Shown piece by piece: positions 34,241 to 48,800 of a DNA stretch of 64,000 nt. The notes under the pieces are model-generated. The model was not told where the DNA came from. It saw only the letters and a program-made list of their open reading frames with translations, and ran no database searches. Every line of letters begins with the position of its first letter. Position 1 is the first letter of the stretch. The translations under genes and the position numbers were made by a program. The stretch lies in contig NC_092581.1 in the NCBI RefSeq assembly GCF_037975245.1, positions 19,740,303 through 19,804,302 on the forward strand. Direction: 5' to 3'. This stretch comes from Apostichopus japonicus (taxonomy: Eukaryota > Echinodermata > Holothuroidea > Aspidochirotida > Stichopodidae).

Positions 34241-35759
34241 TTTCTGTTACTCTATATGGTAGACCTATAAAAAAAAAAAAAAAGTTATTCTGTCAACAAA
34301 ACAGTATTCAAATATTTCGCCATTATATATATTTCGTCACTCTTTGGTGACAATGTTTTGTCACACAAAGAAATGAAAACTAAGCCTATTTCCAAAATGA
34401 GACGAATAAGTCATAGCTTACACCTGAACACTTACGCGCTGCTGAGACAAATATACACATTGAACGCACGTCGAATTGCTACACATTGTGAATTCTCTGT
34501 ACAATGTTATGCCATTCATTTCCAGTAAAGGAAAAATCCCACCCATTGCCATGATAACTGAAGTAATATTTAGTTATAGTGTACTTATCTGATGGAAAAA
34601 CAAAATATATCAGTTTATGCGTGTATTCACTGAGCTCTTAAAGCGCCAACAAGATATTAGTATAGTTTAGGTGAATTATCTTAGCATTATGATCTTAAAT
34701 TATTGAGATACGAGATGTAAATATCTGAGTATATCTATACGTTGAGATGCTGAAATATAGCTAGTTACTTAATACAGTAAAAATATGTGACAATAGCATG
34801 TCGAACGATTTTAATTGTGTGTTCTCTAGAATATTGCGTCATCATATATACAGTTGCGTTGGGAGTCAGGTGAGGGCCGCGAGTCAGTGGCGTCGCCAAG
34901 GGGTGGCCTGGGGGAGGGGGAGGGGGCGGGGGAGGAGGGACCCTCCCTAAAAAATCGCGTCCCCCGCCGCAGGTTCCCCCCAAGATGCGATTTGTATTGT
35001 TAAAAAAATACTCAAACAAAATCTTTATCTGCCTCAATTAAAACATAAATATCGGACAGAATAAGCCCGAAAATTCCTAAACATAAAGTTACTTCAAGTT
35101 GCAAAATATTGCACCAGATTGCATCTAAGGACCCTTAATTAATCAAAAAATTCTCAAAGGGGAGGGGGACACCCGCTCCACTAGCGAGTTAAATTTTAAA
35201 TAAATAAACAGTAATCTTTATTGGGTCTCTCTTTTAGGTTGTTCGGTAAGTAAGGCACAATGGCGCTCTTCCCCCTTTTACATTAAGACACAGATCATAA
35301 CATGGGGATCTATATATCATTACAGCGAGGAAAATATGTCACCTTCTTGAAAACTTTCATTTTTATTATTCATTATTGGCATATTTTCACGCCCCCGGCC
35401 CCCCTAACTATCCCCGGAGCCACAGTGACCCGTTTCGTTCCCGATCCGTTAGGCATCTAGTCCATAATAAGTATCGTATGCAAATACTTCTACATTTACT
35501 TAAACATGTTATACTGCGAATGCTATTTTCTTCACAAATAATTTTGATTCATTTTCAAAACTTTAGAAAAAGTCCTCGTCATTGCTAACATAACGTTCTG
35601 CAGTATTAAAGAACGAATGTTCGAGATTGACTTTTTATTGTGTAAAACTGAATATGCTATGAAATGAATGTAAGCGACTTGAACTCGTTAAACTAAAGTT
35701 TGGCCGAGACCATGATTCTCATGAAACAACATGCAAACGAACACACACACACACACACT

Positions 35760-36043
35760 CAGGCGCGTAGCCAGGAATTTGCCAAGGGAGGGGCGAAACT
35801 GTAGATTCGGCATTGAAAACTATCTAAGCGTAGCGCCACCATAAGTTGGCGCGAAACGTACAAGAAAATTTTGGATGAAAATGCTTCCCAGATCGCTGGA
35901 AATGGCACTTCCCAGGCCTTGTAAGTTGCACCTCAGCATTTTCTCTTTTGAAATAACTAGCGATATCATAAAAACATTGATAAAAATTAAAAAAAAAATA
36001 TGCACAAGGAGGGGGGGGCGGCTGCCCCCTTCGCCCCCCCTTG
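35760..36043. mobile_element. hAT-type MITE, copy 2 (right end lost)
   Basis: Starts CAGGCGCGTAGCCAGGAATT and follows copies 1 and 3 through the GGCTGCCCCCTTCGCCCCCC tract. It then breaks into unrelated sequence (GATCTGAAGATC) where GGCTACGCGCCTG should be. Lies upstream of the transporter gene. Confidence 0.88.
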
Positions 36044-36744
36044 ATCTGAAGATCAAGCGGCAGATCAAAGCTAGATCTATGTATGATTTTCCTGACAGAC
36101 TAGAGCGTCCGCCTCGTCTGAACCTGTTACTAGTCTATATCAAGTAATCAATTAGGTATCTTTCTAGTGAACGCCCTATTGTAAGTCGGCGTAAAAAGTC
36201 TATTATCCGAAATAGGGCATTTGTGACACTATATTTTAGTGACGTCATAAATAATCGTCGAGTACAAAAAAAAAAAAAAAAAAATTGAGAAAAACTAAAA
36301 AGGTAATTTGATATTTGAGAAGGGATAAAAGTGGCAACCTCGTACTACGATATAATACCGTATTCCAGGACAACTTTAGGCCAATTGTATAGTTTCGATC
36401 CTAGCAGGATCTTCTTCGATGGCAAACAACAAAAGGAACACATATAGGAAACGGCATGTTAAAATAAACAGACATGGCAGACAATTATAACCATATACCT
36501 ACATAAGTTATTCAAAGTAGAGAAGCAACAGGTTATTGCAGTATAGAATTTCTTTACCACTTTTCTACCCCCCCCCCCCCCCAATCAGTGAAAACCAATG
36601 CAACAATTTGACCGAAACGTGTTACAAGTCTATACGCGCCAATGAACTGTGGCGGTTCTGGAAAATTGCTAGAGCTTTGAAATCTGCAGGGTACTATAAA
36701 GCATCTGATAGGGCGACATGCACTGTAAATTAACATGGACGCGT

Positions 36745-37064
36745 TGCTTAAGGGCATTGAAGACTCGCACCAAACCGAGTGCGGCCATCTGAAAAAGTTA
36801 ACTTTCTGTTGCTTGCAAGTGATGTTTTGTTCGTGTCGCTACAGAATGCAGACAGTAATAAAACGTGATACCTTGTTATCTTTAGCTGTATGTACTGACT
36901 GTACACTAGTGTCTAATTACCGACGGTAGTAAACTGTGTGTATATTTTCTGGGATCGATGTTCGTGTTTAACACTTCTGTTACACCTCATACGAAACTAG
37001 GTCAAATTACCGGCATTAGACGTTTCTTTTTTGCGCGAGTCTTACCCCCCCCCCCTTTAATATT
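36745..37064 (+). repeat. Dispersed repeat, copy B (unclassified)
   Basis: Second copy of the repeat at 16901-17243, alike over most of its length apart from one internal gap. It starts GCTTAAGGGCATTGAAGACT and ends after TTACCGGCATTAGACGTTTC. Confidence 0.8.
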
Positions 37065-37178
37065 ATCAAGGCTTATATGTGATGATGGTAAAGCTAGCCG
37101 TGACCATACGTGCTAGACAATAGCAATCACTACGTAACTTAACCAAATAACTTAAAAATCACTGGTAGGTAGGCCTAG

Positions 37179-37469
37179 CAGGCGCGTAGCCAGGAATTTG
37201 CCAATGGAGGGGCGAAACTGTAGATTCGGCATTGCAAACTATCTAAGCGTAGCGCCACCATGATTGGCGCGAAGCGTACAAGAAAATTTTGGCTGTAAAT
37301 GCCTCCCAGATCGCCGGAAATGGCACTTCCCATGCCTTGTTAGTTGTATCTTAGCATTTTCTCTTTTGAAAATACTAGCGATATCATAAAAACCTTAAAC
37401 ATTTTTGTAAAAACTATGCTCAAGGGGGGGGGGCGGCTGCCCCCTTCGCCCCCCTTGGCTACGCGCCTG
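37179..37469. mobile_element. hAT-type MITE, copy 3 (291 bp, perfect TSD)
   Basis: Same ends as 23677-23989, with an 8-bp target-site duplication AGGCCTAG (37171-37178 and 37470-37477). Very close to copy 1 in sequence, which points to recent spread. Confidence 0.93.
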
Positions 37470-38298
37470 AGGCCTAGCATGAACTTAGTTGAAATTGAAA
37501 GTTATCTTACTTCCATAAATAAAATGTAAACCTAGATTAGTTGAGGCTAAGCGCTATGCGGTGGTAATCTAATTTTTATTTATTTGTAGCATACAATTTC
37601 CTTGACCTAATGTAGGTAGGAAAACAATTCACGGTTGATTTATTAGGTATTGTCATATGCAGTGAAAATTGACCTATGCCAATAACGAACGCAGCTCAGA
37701 GAACATACAATACTAACATAAGGGGCGCATCTACATAAATAAGTTTCAAGTTCATAAATGGGATGCGTGTCGGGTCTGAACATATGACATAGCACACACG
37801 TTAACAACATACTATCGATGAATATGGCAAACAATGCAGGAAATCAATAAATAAAAATATATTATCTATCTATTATCTTTTTATATTTTCTTTTGTAGTT
37901 TTCATTTGTCACCTATTGGCTACAAATTGATGGTTATTGAAAATAGCATTACATCCAATACTCAATAATGTGTAGAAATTAATCATAATATGGATTTGTT
38001 GTTGGCTGTTAGCCAGGCTGGGGTAAACCAATAAAAGATCAATTTCTACATATTACATATATATCCCCTTGCCCAATAGTTTTAAGATTGTTATAGTTCA
38101 TGGTAAGGCTGAAATACTTAAGTTCAGTAATATGATATTAACAACCAAACCAAAACAAGGATGATGAACAAATCGTCACATTGGCACCCTCCTACCCACC
38201 CTCCTACCCCCCTTCCCCCTTGCTGCCCTCAAAACAAAATAGAGAAGAAATAACAAATTTGAAGTGAAATGAAATTGTTTTACATCACAAAGATGTAC

Positions 38299-38304
38299 TT
38301 TATT
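38299..38304 (-). promoter_or_regulatory. Candidate URB1 poly(A) signal
   Basis: AATAAA on the minus strand (CAATAAAGTACATC) lies 1.44 kb past the URB1 stop, followed by A/T- and GT-containing sequence. The intervening 38305-39740 has no gene and would be the 3' UTR. Confidence 0.4.
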
Positions 38305-39740
38305 GAAATATGTCAGTAGATTTTAAATCATTGATTACACTATAATTATTGTCTGGAAAAAAGTACTGTTCCCTCCAACTTCTTCTTACAGATAAGTTCA
38401 AATAACTCCACTTTTGACAGAGATATTTCAATTCAAAGAACCAAAAAGCAGGACAGATAACAGGTTAACTACAACAGAATTTCTGAGGTTCTCTAGTAAT
38501 ATCTACCACTGTCCCACCAAAGAAAACTGCAGTATGAAATAGTTCCAGAAAGGTAAATGAGGGCAGTATTGAAGAACTTCAGCATGCATGAACTTAGGAT
38601 GTGTGACCTGATTAATTCACTTCGGCTTCGGCTTTGAGTACAACGTTTCTGTATGTTGCCAATGTTGGACGAATCTAACCGTAATAGTAATTACCGACTC
38701 CGAGTTATAGTCATTGCTGACTGTGCAATTCGCAGTCACCCTCACAATTTTACAAGGTTGGTAAGAGTGACTCCGTACAGTCTTCCCTTTCGGGAAACCA
38801 AACAGGAGAAAAGAATAAATCAAGACACAGAGAGAGATAGAGCGAGGGTGCAGGTCATGATAAATACCTACTTTGATTTTCATGATATTTGTTTTGAAGA
38901 AAAGTTGGGAAACTTTGGTTATTATTGACACAGGTTATAATCAACCTGATCATGTTAAATTGAGACAAGGGTTTAATCTCGCAGCAGCTGTTTCATTTTG
39001 GCTGCCTTTCCACCAACTGAATAAGGAAGGGGTATAAACCTTTGCAGAAGGACCAGAGGCAGATGAAGGGTGTTATAAAGAAAGTGCATCCCTGGGGTCA
39101 TTAAGGCCTAACTGCTATGGAGGGTGAGGGGGGTTTGGGGGGTCCTCCTCCAGAAATGCATTACATGTTTAGATGTCAAACGACACAATCTGAAGCATAT
39201 TGAGACTGAAAATTATGGACCAAAGTTAGGTCTAACTGCAAGGTTGTGATAATAAAAGCTCTGGAATTGTTGGTGTTGAGTGGTCTAATTCTTACCCCAC
39301 AGAATGTGAACATTCCCTGACTGAACCATTTCCCTCGACTGAATGATGGAGGTGGGGAAGGGGCATAGTCCCCTAGCCTCAACTGACCAAACTCAACAGA
39401 CCCTAGCAGACCCAGTACTTCCATTCATTTAACTATGGCATTTGTATCTTGGTAAAATCAATGGCCCATTCTTACAACCTCAATTCTTGCAAACTTGCTT
39501 ACTTACAAGATGGACCCTAGGTGTATCCCCTACCATACCTAGGCAGAGGTTGGGTAAAGAATTCCCCAGTAAAGAAGTCAATTTTCCTTAAGGAAATAAA
39601 ATATCTGTTGTAACATCAAACTATAACCATATTGGTCTGTGTTCGTATCTCTGTCTTGCAGTCGCCGTGACAACAAAAACACTCGACTCTCTAATGGTTC
39701 GTTAAATACGTAGTCCTCCGTATCATTTTTACATTTTTCT

Positions 39741-39820
39741 TCAGGAATCAGGTAGTTGTTGATAGCAGGAAGGAGAGAAGCTACCAGACCATAGCTCTCT
39801 CAATAAAACTGACAGTCGCT
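39741..39820 (-). CDS. URB1: URB1 last coding exon
   Basis: Acceptor TTTTTTCCAG. Encodes ERLSVLLRELWSGSFSPSCY, QQLPDS and TGA. Phase 1 in and a stop after 25 full codons. Human URB1 ends in a comparable short leucine-rich helix, LGKLLAQLCEELL. Confidence 0.8.
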
Positions 39821-42800
39821 CTGGAAAAAATTAACACCAGATGTTATAACATTACTTGTGATGCAGGGACCAACACAATGAAAAACTGAACATAAACTAA
39901 CCTCACCATAGTGCCAAAATATAAACAACAACATTATTATAACATTATTTTTAATTTCTTTTCTGCAAAACTGTCAGAGAAAACCAGATTTTACTAAGTA
40001 TTTGGCAGAGAAATAGTTTATAGTTAACAGTGGCAACTTACAGTTGAACATCTTGGTGCAAAGTACTTTTATTTAACAACAGCAAAAAATATCATAAATT
40101 GTAAAAGATTTGTAAGTTTACATATTTATGAGGGGTAAATCTTTGAAATTAATTACATTTATCTGTGTACAGAGAGAAATAAATGGCTAGACTCACCTTG
40201 GTCAAATGCTGCCAACATGGAGTCATCTTCTTGACCTATCAACTTTGACCATTTCTTCAAGTGACCTTTAAAGGACTTCGGAACCTTGGTAAACTTTGTT
40301 AAGTAGAGAAGTATTTCATTTAAGGCACATAGTATTTTCACCCTTTCCGCATGATCAAGGCAGCGGTTTCTGAACGGATCGGTCAGAACGTGATAAATCG
40401 ATAAACATGATTTGATTAAATTCTCTCTGATTCCTCCATTTTGAAAAATCTCTGACTCTTTCGAGATTGACTTGAGCACCAAACAAATAGCAGCTAAAGT
40501 CTGGCTGAAGTCTGGTCGAAGGTTGGTTAGTGCTTTCCGCCTCACGAAGTGAGTCAAGCTCCAACACATACACGTTGACAGGAGTATCTGGTTTCTCAGT
40601 CTAACCTTGCTATCACTATGGAGACAAGCAGAAGAACCATTTGTGGTACTGTCTGATACACTGTGATTGGTCACCTCAGAACTTGAGAAGTATTTCAACC
40701 AATGATAGATAAGATAATATAAAACATCAGCTGCTTCTTTATTTAGAGCTTCTCCAATCCATTCTTGATGGTCTTTAAGTTCTGTTGCTATGGCATCCTG
40801 AGAGACTGGTTGTACAAGTAACTTAAAAGCAGGATCATGAGTGGTCCTGTAATAAATCTGGACTAGGTTGTGCATCACAACTTCAGATATAAATTGCTTT
40901 CTCACTCTAGAGGCATCCATCTTCCTCCATTCAAGTTTCTGTAGGACCTTCTGCATCAGAGATATTATTCTCAGAAGCAAATCGGAGCTTGGTAATCTGT
41001 GAATGAAACATTACAAAATAGTATCACAGACAGTCAGTTAGTTAAAAGTAAGACACAGCTGTCTGTAGACTTTCAAACCTTACACATATATACCATATAC
41101 ATATATCTATATATATATATATATAGGAATAACGGAAAAACTGTTAAACATTATATATGTATATACCATATACATATATATCTATATATATATATAGGAA
41201 TAATGGAAAAACTGTTAAACATATATATATATATATATATATATAATGGGTATCTTTGCAAAATCACTACAACACATTACTTACACAGATGTGTCACACT
41301 TACACGTGTGTACTACTACATCATTAAACAGGTATCTGTGCAAAGTAACTAAACACACAGACCTTACACACACAGACCTTACACAGATGCCTCACACCGA
41401 ACACACTTATTACTACCAACACCACCAGGTATCTGTGCAAAAGAACAACACATAGACCTTACACAGATACCTCGCATCTTACATATACTACTACATCCAC
41501 AACACAGGTATCTGTGCATGACAGATGCACACAGCCTCACCCACACATACACCTTACACACACAACTTGCACTGATACCTTACACACTTACTACTACTTA
41601 TTGCACTTTATATGGTCTAAATCTGCACACACCTTACACAGATGCCTCACATCGTACACACACATACTACTAGTCTACTACATAAAATACACAACTGTAT
41701 TTGAAAAATAGCCAAACCACAGGGTTGAACAAAATGAATTTTCTGGTCAGAAGCTTTCAATGTAAGTCCTTGCTGTAACATTTAACACACACACATACAA
41801 ACCCACACAAAACAGTACCAGGAAAGAAAGAACTGTTATTTCATGATCTTTAACATACTTCAAGCTCGTCAGCATAGAGTGACAGTTGATGAGGATATCA
41901 TCACAAAGTTTGGTGATCACTTTCTCCAGATCTGAGGTGGAGTTCCTTTTCCAAAGGTCCATGATTGACCTCAAAGTGACCTCCAAGATGGAGAGAACCC
42001 TAGCAACCTCTTCTTCGTCTTGTTTACTGGTCGTCAGTGTCCAGGTCATCAGAGAGTGACTGGTGACCAGAGACAGAGCTGCTGGAGGGATGGACACCGC
42101 CCTCTCAAGGATAGCTAAAACTTTCAGCTGGAAAGACAGGCAGATTATTGATGAGTTTACACCTTGAGATGGAAACTGAAGATTATTAAAACTGTAATTT
42201 CTGTCAATTTATCTTAAAATGTGTGGGTACAACCCATTTGACAACTCCAGTTATTATCCATTGAATAGAGCACAGACCATCTAGTGTCACACAAAGGGAA
42301 AGTTTAATTGTTGCCGTAGCAAGGTCTATGACTGGTTTCATCATTCTAAAGCAGCATGTTCTGGTGGATTTTAAACCAAAAGAGATTATTTTCAGGTACC
42401 GTAACCCCCCTTGTATCTTTCCTTCCATGAGTTCAACTCCCAAGTCTGTGATATGTTGAGAAAGTTGACAAGGTGGGGGGGGGGGAAGGGCCATCAAACT
42501 AGCCATTTTTTAAAAATATCACTAAGAATAAAATTCTATTTTGTAGAAAGACTGAAAGAGGAAAACTGAAATCTGAAAGCAATTTTCTCTAAGAGAAATA
42601 AAGTAAATGGGCTTTACTTTTTCCTCTGAGCTACAATGAGGAGATGAAGCTAATCCCATGAGGAGAGACCAGAGGTTGTTCCTGACGTAAATGATGAAGT
42701 CGGGGTAGTCTCTCATGCCATCCTCCAACAAGTCCAACATCCAACCTCTCTCCATTTCATGCTACGAATACAAACCAGAAAAAAAGTATGATTAATTAAA

Positions 42801-45800
42801 TAAATGAAAACAAAAGAACAAGAGAATTGAGTCTGAAAATTGTGCAAATTCATAAATTAAGTCCAACATCCAACCTCTCTCCATTTCATGCTACGAATAC
42901 AAACCAGAAAAAAAGGTACGATTAATTACATAAAAAAAACAAAATGAGAATTGAGTCTGAAAATTTGTTTATAAGAAACTGTTATAAAATTACAAACACG
43001 CATCAGTTTACTGTACAGGCCTTTGAGAGCAGCCCAATAATACTTGCTGAAAATAAGAAGTAATACAGGGCTAATTTTAGGTACAGAATACATTCTGATG
43101 CTTTGACTGACGATTGTTAACTGACTTACCAAGTGTTTATGTTATAAGACTCTGCTGGCCTACCTGAAAACTAACAAGCAGCAAACACCGGTTAGTATTT
43201 AGCCGGTAATAAGCTCACAAGATTTCCAGGCCTGCATCACACTGCATTATATATTTCAAGCTCAGCACAGTATGTGATGTATGAAATAAAATCACATCAC
43301 ATAGTCACACAAATCCACATGCACCATGTCATATAAGAGACCAACACGTGAAGTAAGTTGATGTATCATGCATGGTAACACATGATTTCACATCATACTA
43401 CATAAAATCACATCACACCGTCTCACAAATCGACATGCACCATATCATAGCAGGGTCTGCCACATGAAATAAGTTGATTATCACGCAGGGTATCACATAA
43501 TTTCACAACACACTACATAAAATCACATCACACCGTCTCACAAATCGACATGCACCATATCATAGCAGGGTCTGCCATATGAAATAAGTTGATTATCACG
43601 CAGGGTATCACATAATTTCACAACACACTACATAAAATCACATCACACCGTCTCACAAATCGACATGCACCATATCATAGCAGGGTCCGCCACATGAAAT
43701 AAGTTGATGTCTCATGCGGTATCACATGATTTCACATCACACTACATCAAATCACATCACACATTATCAATGGCTTCCATAAACAAGACTGTTTCGTACA
43801 AACCTTTTCACTCGCTGAGAAAAACAGTCCATTAAAAGCTGGTACGAGATTCAAAGGCAGTTTTGGCTCCAGAGCGGTGTACTGTATGATATGTTTGAAT
43901 AACGGACCGCTGGCGTCTAACATTTGGTCGAATGCCCGGCCCACGAAAGCAGTAGTAACCGACGGCAGGCGAGCGTTTGGCTCTGTTACCGTGTTCTTCA
44001 AACAGGTCAACAAGTAACTGATCTGAAATGAGAGAACAAACGCAAAGACACTGGGACACTATTTACTCAGTCACATTCTTAGCTGATGGAAGACTTTAAA
44101 GTACCCTAGGCTTGAATTTCAGGTGAACAGAAGATAAACAATCTGTTATAAGATTCAGAGATTTAGTTTCAAGCGTGGCCGAAAAATGAACCTGGTCAGA
44201 AATAAAGATTGAATAAAAGAGTTACAGTCTTGGTTTTGTTGGCTGTAATTTAATTACGCTTTTGAGATTGAGTAATACTTACCATAGTATGGTTGTTATC
44301 ATAGTAACAACTTTGCAAAATGATATGTGACTAATATATCATCCCACATATCTAGCTGTAATTAAGTAATACCTACCATAATATGTAATAAACATCTATG
44401 TAAAATGATATGTAAGTAATATGTAAGCCATATATATACTCACCTGTAAGTGTATAATACCATAATATGTAACAACTATGTACAAAAGATAAACCTAATT
44501 CTCTGTGACCTCTGAACCTGGCCCCCACTAAGTGCTGGTCAAATTGAGCGAGGATGTGATAACTATGTAACAATTATGTACAATAGATAAACCTACCTCT
44601 CTGCGACCTCTGAACCTGGCCCCCTCTAAGTGCTGGTCAAATTGAGCAAGGATGTGATAACTATGTAACAACTATATGTTCAATAGGTAAACCTACCTCT
44701 CTGCGACCTCTGAACCTAGCCCCCTCTAAGTGCTGGTCAAATTGAGCAAGGATGTGATAACTATGTAACAACTATATGTTCAATAGGTAAACCTACCTCT
44801 CTGCGACCTCTGAACCTAGCCCCCTCTAAGTGCTGGTCAAACTGAGCGAGGACGTGATAACCAGCCTCCCTCATGCTCTGGTATTGACTGCTCAATGCTG
44901 CTACAGTCATAAATAGTCCCTTACACTGGACAAAGGTCAGACATTCGACTAAACACTCTGCATACAGAATAGCAAAACGAGAGAAAAAAATGAAAGATCA
45001 GTAAATTATGATTGAAGATAAGATTACAAATAGAAACTTAAGTGGGCAATGGAGGTGTATTTGCATTGGGGCGGGGGGAGGAGGATGGGGGTTGTAAATT
45101 GTGTGTGGTAAATAGTATCATATTTAATTCCTAGCTGTTTCATAAATTTGACACAATTAATTAAAAGGCTACACTGACTTGAAAATTCTCTACTCTTTAT
45201 AGACTGATTAACAATAAAATAAAATTGATTTATTTTCTTTGATACTTTGGTCTTCTAAGTTCATACTAACCCTGGCCTAGCAGAGAACTGAACAGTGGCA
45301 ACAGGAAGCTGGGGTCATAGAGGTCATTTGGTTCCGACACTTGCCACCCTGTTTCCTGCAAAGATTAAAAGTACACAGGTTAGAAGATATCAAATATTCT
45401 TACATTTAGTAACATTAATCTAACATTATCTGGATCCCCTATTACATCATTGGACACTCTCATGTACAGATGGGATTACTTTCATGGGTTTATTAAGAAC
45501 TTTTCATTTGCCAGCTGCAATGAATGATATCATCACATTCATATGCCATTCATAGATTATCATCATGTAACCCTTTGATCAAAGAATTTGCTATATTCAA
45601 ATTACTTTCTCTAACCAGACGTGAAATATGCACAAATCAATTAACACATCATGGAAAAGTTTGAATTTCACAGTCAGAAATGTTCTCGCCAAGTCTTTAT
45701 CAATGCATTTTTAGAAGTTACAGTGACTTACGAAACTCTGGTGGTATTTAAAAGAATACTTTAGCATAATGCACTTGCCTAATTCGGGGAGAAAATATTT

Positions 45801-48800
45801 TTTTATTTTTTTTATGGAGGTTTTTAAAAGATGACTCACCTGACGAGATAGTGGCTGATCCAACGGTAAATGTATCGATGACTTTAGCATTTTAGAGTGA
45901 TCCAACAGACCAAGGACCTCTTTCATGGTTGGTTGGGTCCAAAGGGCCTTGCCTAGGGATTTCCTGGCTGCATGCTGTGTCACTGCAGGCTGGCCCCATA
46001 AGAAAGGCCTGATATAATAAAATAAAACAGTTGGATGGATGGATTAAATCAACATTGCTTTGGGGAATTGTCTGGAGCCAAACGAAAGGGATTCAAAAGC
46101 GGGGAGTTGAAGCAAACAAATCTATGTTACTTTGTTTCATCAGATACATTCCTTTCTATAAGAAGACCCCAGAATAACAACAAATCTTCATAGAGGTATC
46201 CAAACTTTGAGGAGCAGTGGGATATGTGACTTTGAAAACAACAATTTACAAATTTTTAAACAAGAGGGCAGTTTGCATATTACATTACTTTTCTTTATAC
46301 CTGTAATCGTTAAGAGAAATTCCATTCTTCTCGTAGAGTTCTAGCATTTCGAGTAACATTCGGTCACTTGAGCTTCTCGTCGCCGAGTAAGCGCCCAGCC
46401 AAACCACGACATGATCTGAACTGCAACACGAGGGCTCCCTCTGAACGATGAAAAGTATCGTTGAGATCAGATGACCTGCCGGAAGGAGAGATGATAATGA
46501 AGGTGAAGAAGAATAGAAGGTCAAAGGAGAAATGCACATGACCCTTGACCTACTTTGGATGTTAATTCACATATTTAGTAACATGCCCCACTTTGACATA
46601 CATGAATGGACAACTTGATAAAAGCTTAAACCTTCCCTGACTACCGGGGAACTTCAGCAATGCAAGTTCTACTTGTTTGTCAAAATCAGCTGTAGTAGTT
46701 GAAGAACACAATATTAGCTCGAGAAAAATTATCACAATAAAAACATGAAATTCTGGAAAAGCTTGGATGACTTCAATATTTACTATAAACTCAAAACCAA
46801 CTTAAGCGGCAAGTACAGTACAAAATGGCTGTCAAGATTTGTCAGTTTAAAAGCTCTGCTGGAGATAAACTCACTTTTTGGGATGTTTTTTACTCTCCAT
46901 GGTATCTTTTCAAATAATTACTTACCTTTAACATCCAGGACAGAGGCATCATCTGTTTCTTCCTCCTCGTCTCCCATCATCGAAGGCAAGAACATCGAAT
47001 GACTGATCATCATGTGAAAGATCTTCTTGAGAGATAAAAGACCTTTGACCTCTTTGGTTTTGTCTTGATAGACTTGACATATCAGCCGTTTCAACAATGT
47101 TTGGAAAACTGGTGATTGGTAATGATTCTTCAGACCGTCTTGAATGAACTGTTTGATGTTTGAGATGAATGAATCGCTGGGCTCAAAATTTTCAACCATC
47201 TGCAAGCAATAGGAAATAATAATAATAATCATATTAAATTACAGTTTTAATTTTTAGGAAAGAATGAGGTTGATGTATTTAATGGAATATATCCTCACTG
47301 AGAAGATGAGTAACTCTTGAAATGGAGAAGAATCGTGATATAAGCCATTTCACAAACACTATTGTGTATGTGAGGGGTAGGGGTATGGGAGGGGTGGGGT
47401 AGAGTTGGGTATCTGAGAATAACAAAAAGCAAGGGTGAAACCACCATTTGTTATAGGGGTGGGGGCTAAGAGTTAATGTCAACCTTGCAATGGGTTCCCA
47501 TCCCCTTTGAGAAATTTTGTTAAACAAAAGGGTGCTTAGATATAAAATGGTGCTATATTTTGCAGCTTTTAATTTTCAATCGTGGGATTTTCAACTGTCT
47601 AGGTCATATCCGTACATGTTAAAGATTGATGTACTGTACGATAGAAATTATTTGAAATATTCTGTCCATCAGCAGTTAGTTGGTTGGGCCCCTGCAAGAA
47701 AGTTGCATATAGTTTCATTGACAGGAGGGACAGGCCTTTCGCTCTGATATAAAAGCAAATTTTAAATACAACTGCAGGTCAAACATTTCTGTCAGAGAAA
47801 ATAATAATTGATACATGATCAAAAACATAAAAGCTGTTTGGGAGTTGGCAAGTTTTGACAGAGCATTGGATAATTCAGCTAGAAAGTGACAACCTAAACT
47901 CGTCTTTAAAGAGAAGGTTCATTTTCTTTACCTGCAAAAGAGAAAGAATTGTATTGTAGTGGAGAAGCTGAATGGAAGAAGAGCTGGAACCACAGCTGAC
48001 AAGAATTGCATCCAAGATGTCCGATCTTCTCTTCTCAGCGTCTCCATCTCCTCGGGAAGATAACTCGGTGTTGAGAGTTGTCAGCAAACCTAATCTGGAC
48101 CTGGCAGGGATGAAAAGAATTATAAGAAAGTTCAAAACTGCACAGTAGTCCCAAATTTATTTTCTGGACCCCATCCCTCTCCCCCCCCCCTGTGATTTTA
48201 ATGTACTTGAGAAATATATAAAGTACGACCAGTGAACAGTGCACTGTTGGGGTCATGACCCCAACTGTTATCCCACACGACAAGAGGCTGAAGGACTTCC
48301 TGTCTAAACAAATTTTTTATACATGCAAAAGAATACACTGCCCCCCCTCCCTCACTGACCCACCCATCCACCACCTGTAACATACAATGGCACAAACATT
48401 TTCTGCCTAACCTCTTTAAATTTAATCTCAATAAATTCAAAATTGATACAATTGTACAGATAGTCCCCTGAAGTATTTCTCTGCCTCCCCTTTCTGTGAC
48501 ATTACCTCTCTATTACCCATCACCCTGTCATGACTCCATCTAACAGTTCTTACCTGTTCAGAGTTTCTTCTTTAGAGCAGATCTTCTCGACCTGTGACTC
48601 TAACTTTTGCGTAGATACCACCTTGACCATCACCGCGAGGAGATCATCCTGTAACTCTCTGAGATCACCCTCCCCCTCCCCCTCCTGGTATAACTTCATC
48701 AGACGAGACCACACCAGATCCTGCAGGACATTAAAAGCCTCCTCATCTGAAAAAAAAATATAAATAAAAAGCATTGTCATGAAATGTCCTTACCTCATGA

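Larger units (their letters stand above)
34241..38284. other. Upstream flank of transporter / downstream of URB1
   Basis: No supportable coding sequence. Holds MITE copies 2 and 3 and dispersed repeat B. A poly-T/ATAG acceptor just above 34240 implies that a 5' UTR exon of the transporter lies somewhere here or beyond. Confidence 0.5.

Noticed and set aside
34885-34935. Possible hAT end (CAGTGGCGTCGCCAAGG)
   Set aside because: Looks like a hAT terminus but I could not find a matching opposite end or target duplication.
43285-43765. Regularly spaced repeat resembling a CRISPR array
   Set aside because: The period is a uniform 115-bp tandem repeat with no unique spacers, in an animal intron.
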